Assembly (NCBI GenBank): GCA_009773765.1
Contig: WTWZ01000016.1
Span: 15,349 to 54,956 of the forward strand
Direction: 5' to 3'
Length of the DNA stretch: 39,608 nucleotides
Source: Prolixibacteraceae bacterium
GTDB lineage: Bacteria; Bacteroidota; Bacteroidia; Bacteroidales; Prolixibacteraceae
This document shows, piece after piece, positions 7,183-14,872 of the stretch. Positions within the stretch are counted from its first letter, which is position 1, and each line of letters opens with the position of its first letter. The position numbers were made by a program, and so were the translations under genes. A model generated the notes under the pieces. The model did no database searches, was not told the DNA's origin, and saw nothing but the letters and a program-made list of their open reading frames with translations.

Positions 7183-8244
7183 CTAATCAGTATTTTCTGA
7201 ATTTTTTATCTGTTGTTTTAATGATTTCATTTCCTTTTGAAGTTGAATTACTTCATCGCGAAGTTTTGGGAGGTTTTTATAGACAGTTATAATTCTGATT
7301 GCATCGCTGATGTTTACTGCCGGCGAACCCAGGATTACCTGATCGCCTTTCACCGATTTTGCCACGCCCGACTGGGCGCCAATGGTTACATTGTCGCTTA
7401 TGGTAAGATGTCCGGCAAGTCCGACCTGTCCGGCAATTTTGCAGTTTTTTCCGATTTTTGTGGTGCCGGCCATTCCTGACTGGCCTGCAATTACCGTGTT
7501 TTCTCCAATTTCGCAATTATGGGCTACCTGGACGAGATTGTCGATTTTTGCTCCTTTCCTGATGATGGTAGAACCCATTGTGCCACAGTCAACTGTAGTA
7601 TTTGCGCCAATTTCAACATCATCTTCCAAAACTGCATTTCCTATTTGCGGGATTTTTTTATACGCGCCGTTTTCAAGCGGTGCGAACCCAAATCCGTCGG
7701 ACCCAATTACTGCTCCTGAATGAATGATGCACCGGTTTCCGATTACCGAATCGTCGTAAATTTTAGCGCCGGCATAAATTATACTTTCATTTCCAACAGT
7801 AACATTATCGCCAATAAATACCTGGGGATAAATTTTTGTGTTGTTGCCAATTTTCGAATTTTTACCAACATAAGCAAAGGCGCCAAAATAAATGTCCGTT
7901 CCAACTGTAGCGGTTTGGTCGATGAAGCTGGGCTGTTCAATTCCGGTTTTTAATGATGATTTGGCCTGCATGTATAAATCGAGAAGTGATGCAAATGCCT
8001 GATAGGCATCGTCAACTTTTATTAAAGTGGCTTTAACTGTTTCTTTGGGCAAAAAATTTTTATTTACCAACACCACCGAAGCGTTGGTTGTATAAAGAAA
8101 ATTTTCGTATTTCAGATTGGCCAGAAATGCTAAAGTGCCTGGTTTTCCTTGTTCTATTTTCGAAACGTTTGATACCTTAATGTCTTCATTGCCAATAATT
8201 TCTCCGTTAAGGAAATTGGCAATGTCTTTAACTTTAAAATCCAT
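7183..8244 (-). CDS. lpxD: UDP-3-O-(3-hydroxyacyl)glucosamine N-acyltransferase
   Basis: LpxD adds the N-linked 3-hydroxyacyl chain to the deacetylated sugar, the third lipid A step. The 353-residue protein has the N-terminal LpxD uridine-binding domain (residues 1 to about 100), then a long run of hexapeptide repeats (VGTDIYFGAFAYVGKNSKIG onward). The catalytic histidine lies in NLVQVAHNCEIGENTVI (about residues 235-251). A short helical C-terminus follows, rich in Lys and Gln, as expected for the ACP-binding end. It is the first gene of the lipid A operon and has the best promoter match of the region. The operon order lpxD, lpxC/fabZ, lpxA is usual for the phylum. Confidence 0.96.
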   Translation of the reverse strand: MDFKVKDIANFLNGEIIGNEDIKVSNVSKIEQGKPGTLAFLANLKYENFLYTTNASVVLVNKNFLPKETVKATLIKVDDAYQAFASLLDLYMQAKSSLKTGIEQPSFIDQTATVGTDIYFGAFAYVGKNSKIGNNTKIYPQVFIGDNVTVGNESIIYAGAKIYDDSVIGNRCIIHSGAVIGSDGFGFAPLENGAYKKIPQIGNAVLEDDVEIGANTTVDCGTMGSTIIRKGAKIDNLVQVAHNCEIGENTVIAGQSGMAGTTKIGKNCKIAGQVGLAGHLTISDNVTIGAQSGVAKSVKGDQVILGSPAVNISDAIRIITVYKNLPKLRDEVIQLQKEMKSLKQQIKNSENTD

Positions 8245-8263
8245 TATTTGTTTTTTAGGCGGT

Positions 8264-8295
8264 GCAAATATAACGTTAAACTAATTAATGTCCAA
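8264..8295 (-). promoter_or_regulatory. Promoter of the lipid A operon
   Basis: On the minus strand TTG (8295-8293) is followed after 20 bases by TATATTTGC (8272-8264), matching the Bacteroidota -33/-7 pattern. The lpxD ATG begins 20 bases after the -7 element. The -33 half overlaps the 3' end of the HD gene. Confidence 0.65.
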
Positions 8296-9561
8296 TTCTT
8301 TTGGATAACACAAAAAATACTTGCGGATTGTTTTTGTCAGGGCATTTAAATTCATGTCCGAAGCCTGTTGCATATCTTTAATATTTCCGGTTTTATCTAA
8401 AACAAGTATTTTCCCGTTGTGTTTATTGTAAGCATTATTTGTTATTTCGCCCGTCATCAGAAAATATTTCGAAAGGGCGCTGTCGCCGGTAATTTCACGC
8501 GTTATAATTTCAAGAATTTTTCCCTCGGTTATTTTTGTAACAGGCGAAGTTTGTAACTGGGTCCTAAACAATTTTCTGTTGTTCAGGCTTTTGGCGAGTG
8601 ACGAAAGAACCAAATCGGTATGCCACTGCCACTCTTTTATCGAGATTGAAATATCGTTGTCATCCAAAATCGAGTACCAGTCCAAAACGGTTTTTCCTTC
8701 AACCATCGTATTTCTTTTGAAATCAACGGGGCTGAATTTATTTTCAAGGAATATTTTCAGGGCAGGTGTTGAATAAATTTGCTGGCCGGCAATTGCAAGT
8801 TCTTTGGCTCTTTTTAAAATGTTGATTAACAGGCTTTCGGCTGAAACGACCGTTTTATGCAAATAAACCTGCCAATACATCAACCGCCTTGAAATGAGGA
8901 ATTTTTCGATGGAATAAATCCCTTTTTCGTCAACAACCAGTTGATCATTCCAAATATTGAACATCTTAATAATCCGCTCAACCCCAATAGTCCCTTCGGC
9001 AACACCGGTAAAAAAGCTGTCGCGGTTCAGATAATCGAGCCTGTCCATATCCAGTTGGCTTGAAACGAGCTGGTGTAAAAAACGCTTTTTATATTTATTG
9101 GTAAAAATCTGAATAGCCAGGTCCAGTTTTCCTCCGAAATGTTTGTTTAACCGGTTCATCAGTAAAAGCGAAATTTCCTCGTGCGAAATTTCCACCAGCG
9201 TGTTTTCCAAAACATGCGAAAACGGGGCATGGCCAATGTCGTGAAGCAGAATGGCAGCCGTAACCGCTTCTGCCTCGGCCTCGGTAATTTCATGCCCTTT
9301 CAGCCTTAACGCCGAAATGGCCTGCCGCATTAAATGACTGGCGCCCAGGGCATGTTCAAACCGCGAATGGTTGGCGCCCGGAAAAACCAAATAAGAAAGC
9401 CCCAGTTGCTTTATTCTTCGTAACCGTTGAAAAACAGGGTGTTCAATTAAATCGAAAATGATTTCAGATTGAAGATTAATGAAACCCAAAACAGGGTCGT
9501 TAATTATTTTTTTCTTATTTAATTGTTGTTGAATCACAAATTCGTTGTTCAGATTTTTCAA
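8281..9561 (-). CDS. HD domain phosphohydrolase (dNTPase-like)
   Basis: The 426-residue protein belongs to the HD superfamily related to dGTP triphosphohydrolase and SAMHD1. The metal-binding signature is complete: the first His lies in NHSRFEHALGASHL (about residue 69), the HD pair in LLHDIGHAPFSHVLE (about 110-111), and the last Asp in SQLDMDRLDYLNRDSFF (about 172). The N-terminus IINDPVLGFINL.. is typical of this subgroup. A copy upstream of lpxD is common in the phylum. The substrate is not known from sequence and could be dNTPs or another phosphoester. It is read in the same direction as lpxD, 36 bases before it, but lpxD has its own promoter. Confidence 0.9.
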   Translation of the reverse strand: MKNLNNEFVIQQQLNKKKIINDPVLGFINLQSEIIFDLIEHPVFQRLRRIKQLGLSYLVFPGANHSRFEHALGASHLMRQAISALRLKGHEITEAEAEAVTAAILLHDIGHAPFSHVLENTLVEISHEEISLLLMNRLNKHFGGKLDLAIQIFTNKYKKRFLHQLVSSQLDMDRLDYLNRDSFFTGVAEGTIGVERIIKMFNIWNDQLVVDEKGIYSIEKFLISRRLMYWQVYLHKTVVSAESLLINILKRAKELAIAGQQIYSTPALKIFLENKFSPVDFKRNTMVEGKTVLDWYSILDDNDISISIKEWQWHTDLVLSSLAKSLNNRKLFRTQLQTSPVTKITEGKILEIITREITGDSALSKYFLMTGEITNNAYNKHNGKILVLDKTGNIKDMQQASDMNLNALTKTIRKYFLCYPKELDIN

Positions 9562-9703
9562 AAGTATAAAACTTTAACAAACTAAATACAAGCCACTTGA
9601 TTTTAGAGGACAGATATTCGCCAAATAAGCTGGCACTTTTTTTACCGTATTTAAGCCGACAGTATTTATTCTTTAAAATCAACTGGTTATATATCGGCAG
9701 GTA

Positions 9704-9735
9704 TTTGTGTGTGTTGGAAAATTTATTATTTTTGC
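9704..9735 (+). promoter_or_regulatory. Promoter of the rimP-nusA-infB operon
   Basis: TTTG (9704-9707), a 19-base spacer and TATTTTTGC (9727-9735) match the Bacteroidota housekeeping promoter closely. Transcription would begin near 9742, giving a leader of about 57 bases before rimP. Confidence 0.75.
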
Positions 9736-9745
9736 GGTGATTTTT

Positions 9746-9780
9746 CTAAAACGAGTTTTTAGGGGGCCTCTGGTTCCCTA
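9746..9780 (+). promoter_or_regulatory. Leader hairpins before rimP
   Basis: Two overlapping hairpins are possible. CTAAAA (9746-9751) pairs with TTTTAG (9757-9762). TAGGGGGCC (9760-9768) pairs with GGTTCCCTA (9772-9780) around a TCT loop, using two G-T pairs. They share bases 9760-9762, so only one can form fully. ATTTTGTT follows the second stem. The arrangement could act as an attenuator or ribosome-access switch, which is inference. Confidence 0.5.
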
Positions 9781-9798
9781 TTTTGTTAGATGTAAGTA

Positions 9799-10263
9799 AT
9801 GATTGACAGTGATTTAGTTAAAAAGTTGGTTAAAGAAAAACTGGACGACAAAATGTTTCTGGTTGAAGTTGCCGTGAACGAACGAAACGTAATAAATATA
9901 TTTGTTGACAGTTACGATGGGTTAACCATCGAGCAGTGTATCAACATCAGCAGGCATGTGGAATACAGTCTCAACAGGGACGAGGAAGATTTTGAACTTC
10001 AGGTTTCGTCGCCCGGTTTGTCAGCAAAATTTAAAGTAAAAGAACAGTATAAAAAATATGTGGGGCGTTTGGTTGAAGTGGTTACAAATGCCGATATTAA
10101 ACTTGAAGGGATTATTTTAAGTGCAACAGAAGATGGGATAACCCTTGAAACTTCAACACGCGAATTGTTGGACGGACATAAAAAGAAACAGTTGGTTGTT
10201 AAACAACAGCAGTTAAAATACAACGAAATAAAAAGTGCGAAAGCAATTATTTCATTTAAATAA
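9799..10263 (+). CDS. rimP: Ribosome maturation factor RimP
   Basis: RimP helps assemble the 30S ribosomal subunit. The 154-residue protein fits the family length. It shows the N-terminal alpha/beta domain with VDSYDGLTIEQCINISRHVE (about residues 32-51) and the conserved DFELQVSSPGLSAKF stretch (about 61-75), where the SSPG turn is the most recognisable family mark. The SH3-like C-terminal domain follows (KKYVGRLVEVVT). It is the first gene of rimP-nusA-infB, the standard bacterial order, with nusA starting 12 bases after its stop. Confidence 0.93.
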   Translation: MIDSDLVKKLVKEKLDDKMFLVEVAVNERNVINIFVDSYDGLTIEQCINISRHVEYSLNRDEEDFELQVSSPGLSAKFKVKEQYKKYVGRLVEVVTNADIKLEGIILSATEDGITLETSTRELLDGHKKKQLVVKQQQLKYNEIKSAKAIISFK

Positions 10264-10275
10264 ACGATTTGAAGT

Positions 10276-11511
10276 ATGGAAAATATTAACCTGATTGATT
10301 CATTTGCTGAATTCAAGGAATTGAAAAACATCGACAGGGCGACGATGATGAGTGTAATTGAAGATGTATTTCGCAGTGTGCTGATCAGACAGTTTGGAAC
10401 TGACGAAAATTTCGACGTCATTATCAATATCGATAAAGGCGACTTTGAAATATGGAGAAACAGGATAGTGGTGGAAGATGGCCAGATTGAAGATCCAAAT
10501 GCACAGATTACTTTAACCGATGCACTAAAAATTGACAGCGACTACGAAGTGGGCGAGGAAGTTACCGACGAAGTAAAATTCATCGATTTTGGAAGAAGGG
10601 CAATTTTAAACCTCAGGCAAAACCTCGCCAGTAAAATTCTGGAACTCGAAAAAGATCATATTTACGGTAAGTACAAATCGAAAATTGGCGATATTGTTAC
10701 CGGCGAAGTTTATCAGGTTTGGAAAAAGGAAATCCTTATTCTGGATGACGAAGGAAACGAACTTATACTCCCGAAACCGGAACAAATTCCTTCAGATTAT
10801 TTCAGAAAGGGGGACAATGTCCGCGCAATAGTTTATAAAGTGGAACTGAGAAACAACAACCCGCTCATTATTTTATCGCGCACAGCGCCAGCTTTCCTCG
10901 AAAGACTGTTCGAACTTGAGATTCCGGAAATTTTTGACGGGTTAATAACCATAAAAAAAATTGTAAGGGTACCGGGCGAACGCGCTAAAGTTGCGGTTGA
11001 ATCCTACGATGAAAGAATCGATCCGGTTGGCGCCTGCGTTGGCATGAAAGGTTCGCGGATACATGGAATTGTCCGCGAACTCAGAAACGAAAATATTGAC
11101 GTTATCAACTACTCGGCCAATAATCAGTTATATATAAAGCGTGCATTGAACCCGGCAAAAATAAATTCGATTAAAATTATTGAAGATCAAAAACGCGCAG
11201 AAGTTTACCTGAAACCGGAAGAGGTTTCGCTGGCCATCGGGAAAGGCGGACTAAACATACGGCTGGCAAGCCAGTTAACCGGATACGAAATTGATGTTTA
11301 CCGTGAAATGGAAGAGGACGATGAAGATGTAAACCTCGATGAATTTGGCGATGAAATTGAAAGCTGGGTAATTGATGCCCTAAAAGCAATTGGTTGTGAT
11401 TCGGCTAAAAATGTGCTGAATATTTCCAGGGCTGAACTCATTAAACGCACCGATTTGGAAGAAGAAACCATTGACGAGGTAATCAGGATTTTAAAATCGG
11501 AATTTGAATAA
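10276..11511 (+). CDS. nusA: Transcription termination/antitermination protein NusA
   Basis: NusA binds RNA polymerase and nascent RNA and governs pausing, termination and antitermination. The 411-residue product has the N-terminal polymerase-binding domain (about 1-125), an S1 domain (GDIVTGEVYQVWKKEILILD, from about 136), and two KH domains. Marks of the KH region are RIDPVGACVGMKGSRI (about 248-263) and EVSLAIGKGGLNIRLASQLT (about 315-334). A short helix-hairpin-helix-like C-terminal region follows (LDEFGDEIESWVIDALKAIG to the end). Length is normal for the phylum, which lacks the extended acidic repeats of E. coli NusA. Confidence 0.96.
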   Translation: MENINLIDSFAEFKELKNIDRATMMSVIEDVFRSVLIRQFGTDENFDVIINIDKGDFEIWRNRIVVEDGQIEDPNAQITLTDALKIDSDYEVGEEVTDEVKFIDFGRRAILNLRQNLASKILELEKDHIYGKYKSKIGDIVTGEVYQVWKKEILILDDEGNELILPKPEQIPSDYFRKGDNVRAIVYKVELRNNNPLIILSRTAPAFLERLFELEIPEIFDGLITIKKIVRVPGERAKVAVESYDERIDPVGACVGMKGSRIHGIVRELRNENIDVINYSANNQLYIKRALNPAKINSIKIIEDQKRAEVYLKPEEVSLAIGKGGLNIRLASQLTGYEIDVYREMEEDDEDVNLDEFGDEIESWVIDALKAIGCDSAKNVLNISRAELIKRTDLEEETIDEVIRILKSEFE

Positions 11512-11598
11512 ACTTGTTAATTATAAGTACAAGTTGGGTTTTTAGTAATATTGCACCGAAAATTCAACAGATGCTTAAAGAAAAGAAAAAGGATTTTT

Positions 11599-14500
11599 AT
11601 GGTAGATGGCAACACAATCAGACTTAGTAAACTTACAAGGGAATTCAATGTAGGGGTACACACTATTGTTGAATTTTTACATAAAAAGGGTTTTGATATT
11701 GATTCAAATCCCAATACTAAGGTTTCTGCAGTAGCTGTACAACTTCTTGAAAAAGAGTTCAAAGTCGATCTTTCAATAAAAAAGGAATCGGAGAAAATTA
11801 GCTTAAAAAGTCATCGTCCAAAAAAAGAAAGCATTTCAATTGATGACCTTGACGATTTTGAAGATGAGGAAACTGAAATAAAGTCGGCGACTAAAGTTGC
11901 ACCTGAAAAGAAAGAAACAAAAATTGAGGAAGCGGTTATCCAGGTTGAGAAAATTGACAAGTTTAAGGTGATTGGAAAAATCGACCTTAGCGCTTTTAAC
12001 AAACCTAAAAAGAAAGTTATTGTAGAAGAGAAACCGGAACCTAAAGTTGTTGTGCCGAAAGTTGAAAAACAACCGGAACCTAAAGTTGAAAAACAACCGG
12101 AACACAAAGTTGAGAAACAACCGGAACACAAAGTTGAGAAACAGCCTGAACCTGTAATTGAAAAGGAACCGGAAATGATTAAAACGGAAATACAGGAAAG
12201 GAAAGGGGAAGAACCAATTCAAAAAGCGCCGGAAACAGTTACCCCTGAAAAAGAAACAATTCCTGAAACTGAAATATATGTTCATAGTCCGCGCGTATCC
12301 AAAGTAGATGAGGTTAAAGTTGTAGGAATGATTGATTTGGGAAATATCAACCAAAGAACCCGTCCGGCAAAAAAATCGAGGGAAGAAAAGGAAAAAGAAC
12401 GCAAGGAGCGTAACAAGATAACCGTAAACAAAAAGATTTCTGAACAACCTGCTGTTGATAGTAAAAAAGAGGGCGACAACTTGATTAAACCCCAGGTAGT
12501 TAAATTATCAGGGCCTACAGTTTTAGGTAAAATTAATCTGCCCGAAGAAAGAAAAGAACAAGGTGAGCAAGGCGGAAATCGTAAGAAACGAAGAAAACGA
12601 ATTACCAAGGAAAATGGAAAAATTACGGTTGAACGCAAACCTGGCGAAAAACCAAAGGGTAATTTTGTTGTCAACAAACAGGTGCCGGGCCAGGGACAAG
12701 GGCAGAATTTAGGCAGTAAAAAGAAACGGGTGCTTAAAAAAGAGGTCAACGAGGAAGATGTACAAAAGCAAATTAAAGATACGCTTGCCAGGCTAACCTC
12801 AAAAGGGAAATCAAAAGGTTCGAAACACCGTCGCGATAAAAGGGCAGTATATAACGAGCGCATGCAGGCCGATATGGAACAACTGGAAAAGGACAAAAAC
12901 ATCCTTAAAGTTACTGAATTTGTTTCTGTTGCCGAGTTTGCAACCATGATGAATGTGAGCGTAACCCAGGTTATTTCATCGTGCATGAGCCTTGGCTTGT
13001 TTGTTTCAATAAATCAGCGTCTCGATGCCGAAACACTTTCGGTTGTTGCCGACGAATTTGGCTTTAAGGTTGAATTTGTTAGCGTCGAAATTCAGGAAGC
13101 CATTGAAGCAGGGGAAGACAAAGTAGAAGATTTGCTGCCACGTTCCCCGATTGTAACAGTAATGGGGCATGTTGACCACGGGAAAACGTCTTTGCTCGAT
13201 TATATCCGCAGTACAAACGTAATCGCCGGCGAAGCAGGTGGAATTACACAGCACATTGGCGCTTACCATGTTAAACTGGATGATAGAAGAAAAATTACTT
13301 TTCTCGACACTCCCGGCCACGAGGCTTTTACCGCCATGCGCGCCCGCGGGGCCCAGGTAACCGACATCGCAATTATTATTGTAGCTGCCGACGACAATGT
13401 GATGCCCCAAACTGTTGAAGCAATTAACCATGCGGCAGCAGCAGGCGTTCCAATTGTTTTTGCAATTAACAAAATTGATAAACCAGGCGCAAATCCCGAA
13501 AAAATTAAAGAAGCGCTGGCCAATATGAATTACCTGGTGGAAGAGTGGGGCGGAAAATACCAGTCGCATGATATTTCAGCTAAACAGGGAATTGGTGTTG
13601 CAGAGTTGCTTGAGAAAGTGCTTCTTGAAGCAGAAATGCTCGAGCTGAAAGCCAATCCAAATAAAAATGCCCACGGTACAATTATTGAATCTTCCCTCGA
13701 TAAAGGACGTGGTTACGTGGCAACTTTGCTGGTACAGGGCGGAACGCTGAAAGTTGGCGATATGATTATTGCCGGTCAGCATTACGGGCACGTTAAAGCA
13801 ATGTTTAACGAACGTAACCAGAAAATTGATAAAGTCGGGCCTGCCGAACCTGCTATTATTCTTGGACTAAGCGGCGCTCCGCAGGCGGGCGACAGGTTTA
13901 ATGTGATGGATAATGAAAGGGAAGCCCGGAATATTGCCAACAAACGCGAACAGTTGGCACGCGAGCAGGGGCTTCGGACCCAAAAACACATCACCCTGGA
14001 TGAAATTGGGCGGCGCATTGCCATTGGAAACTTCCAGGAACTGAACCTGATTGTAAAAGGCGACGTTGACGGCTCAATTGAAGCGCTTTCCGATTCGTTA
14101 ATCAAACTTTCAACCGAAGAAATCCAGGTAAATATTAAACACAAGGCAGTAGGGCAGATATCTGAATCGGATATTCTTCTGGCGGCAGCATCTGAAGCTA
14201 TTGTCATTGGGTTTCAGGTCCGTCCGTCGTTAAATGCACGTAAACTTGCTGAAAAAGAGCAGATTGATGTGCGTTTGTATTCGATTATTTACGATGCCAT
14301 TAACGAAATCAGGGCTGCAATGGAAGGTATGTTATCGCCCGAGATTAAGGAAGAAATACTGGGAACTGTTGAGGTACTTGAAGTTTTCGAAATAACCAAG
14401 GTAGGTAATATTGCAGGTTGTATTGTTCGCGACGGTAAAATCAGCCGAAACTCAAAAATACGTGTTATCCGCGATGGTATTGTAATTTACACAGGTACCC

Positions 14501-14646
14501 TGGGTTCGCTGAAACGTTTTAAAGATGACGTAAAAGAGGTGAAAAACGGATATGAATGCGGATTAAACATCGAAAAATTCAACGATATAAAAATTGGCGA
14601 CCATATTGAAGCGTTTCATGAAGTTGAAGTTGCCAAACAACTTTAA
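11599..14646 (+). CDS. infB: Translation initiation factor IF-2
   Basis: IF-2 is the GTPase that brings initiator tRNA to the 30S subunit. I start at ATG 11599 ([19 protein letters not shown]), where the IF2 N-terminal domain begins. An in-frame TTG at 11551 would add 16 basic residues unlike the family. After that domain comes a long charged linker (about 75-430) rich in Lys, Glu and Pro with four tandem octads (KVEKQPEP/H). The GTPase domain has [12 protein letters not shown] (G1, from residue 523), DTPGHEAF (G3) and NKIDKP (G4). Domains II-IV follow to the end. It is the last gene of the rimP operon and is followed by a clear terminator. Confidence 0.96.
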   Translation: MVDGNTIRLSKLTREFNVGVHTIVEFLHKKGFDIDSNPNTKVSAVAVQLLEKEFKVDLSIKKESEKISLKSHRPKKESISIDDLDDFEDEETEIKSATKVAPEKKETKIEEAVIQVEKIDKFKVIGKIDLSAFNKPKKKVIVEEKPEPKVVVPKVEKQPEPKVEKQPEHKVEKQPEHKVEKQPEPVIEKEPEMIKTEIQERKGEEPIQKAPETVTPEKETIPETEIYVHSPRVSKVDEVKVVGMIDLGNINQRTRPAKKSREEKEKERKERNKITVNKKISEQPAVDSKKEGDNLIKPQVVKLSGPTVLGKINLPEERKEQGEQGGNRKKRRKRITKENGKITVERKPGEKPKGNFVVNKQVPGQGQGQNLGSKKKRVLKKEVNEEDVQKQIKDTLARLTSKGKSKGSKHRRDKRAVYNERMQADMEQLEKDKNILKVTEFVSVAEFATMMNVSVTQVISSCMSLGLFVSINQRLDAETLSVVADEFGFKVEFVSVEIQEAIEAGEDKVEDLLPRSPIVTVMGHVDHGKTSLLDYIRSTNVIAGEAGGITQHIGAYHVKLDDRRKITFLDTPGHEAFTAMRARGAQVTDIAIIIVAADDNVMPQTVEAINHAAAAGVPIVFAINKIDKPGANPEKIKEALANMNYLVEEWGGKYQSHDISAKQGIGVAELLEKVLLEAEMLELKANPNKNAHGTIIESSLDKGRGYVATLLVQGGTLKVGDMIIAGQHYGHVKAMFNERNQKIDKVGPAEPAIILGLSGAPQAGDRFNVMDNEREARNIANKREQLAREQGLRTQKHITLDEIGRRIAIGNFQELNLIVKGDVDGSIEALSDSLIKLSTEEIQVNIKHKAVGQISESDILLAAASEAIVIGFQVRPSLNARKLAEKEQIDVRLYSIIYDAINEIRAAMEGMLSPEIKEEILGTVEVLEVFEITKVGNIAGCIVRDGKISRNSKIRVIRDGIVIYTGTLGSLKRFKDDVKEVKNGYECGLNIEKFNDIKIGDHIEAFHEVEVAKQL
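12058..12153 (+). repeat. Four 24-base tandem repeats inside infB
   Basis: Four adjacent 24-base units (12058-12081, 12082-12105, 12106-12129, 12130-12153) each encode K-V-E-K-Q-P-E-P/H. The units differ at only a few bases, so they probably arose by recent slippage or unequal crossing over. They extend the disordered IF-2 linker without shifting frame. Confidence 0.9.
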
Positions 14647-14663
14647 TAAAACAATACAAACTG

Positions 14664-14690
14664 AAAAGGCCGGAAATTTCGGCCTTTTTT
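14664..14690 (+). terminator. Rho-independent terminator after infB
   Basis: AAAAGGCCG (14664-14672) pairs with CGGCCTTTT (14680-14688) around a 7-base loop, and the T run continues to 14690. It begins 18 bases after the infB stop. Confidence 0.9.
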
Positions 14691-14872
14691 GATCTGAAAA
14701 GATTCAAAAAAGGCAAGGTTATTAACAATCGGTGTTTCATTTAAAAAGCTGAAAAGCAATTCTTTTGATTTTCTTAATCTGTAAATTTGGGAAAAATTTG
14801 GTTTTGTTCTTTTTTGGATTGAACTGTAATGAAACAGGGAAGTGTTTATTAACCAAAGTAAAGTATTAAAAT

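Noticed and set aside
11551-11598. TTG-initiated extension of IF-2
   Set aside because: The 16 added residues are unlike IF-2 N-termini, and the ATG at 11599 begins the conserved domain.
11836-12447. 203-residue Phe- and Arg-rich minus-strand frame
   Set aside because: It is the antisense of the Lys- and Glu-rich IF-2 linker; the odd composition is a by-product of the repeats.
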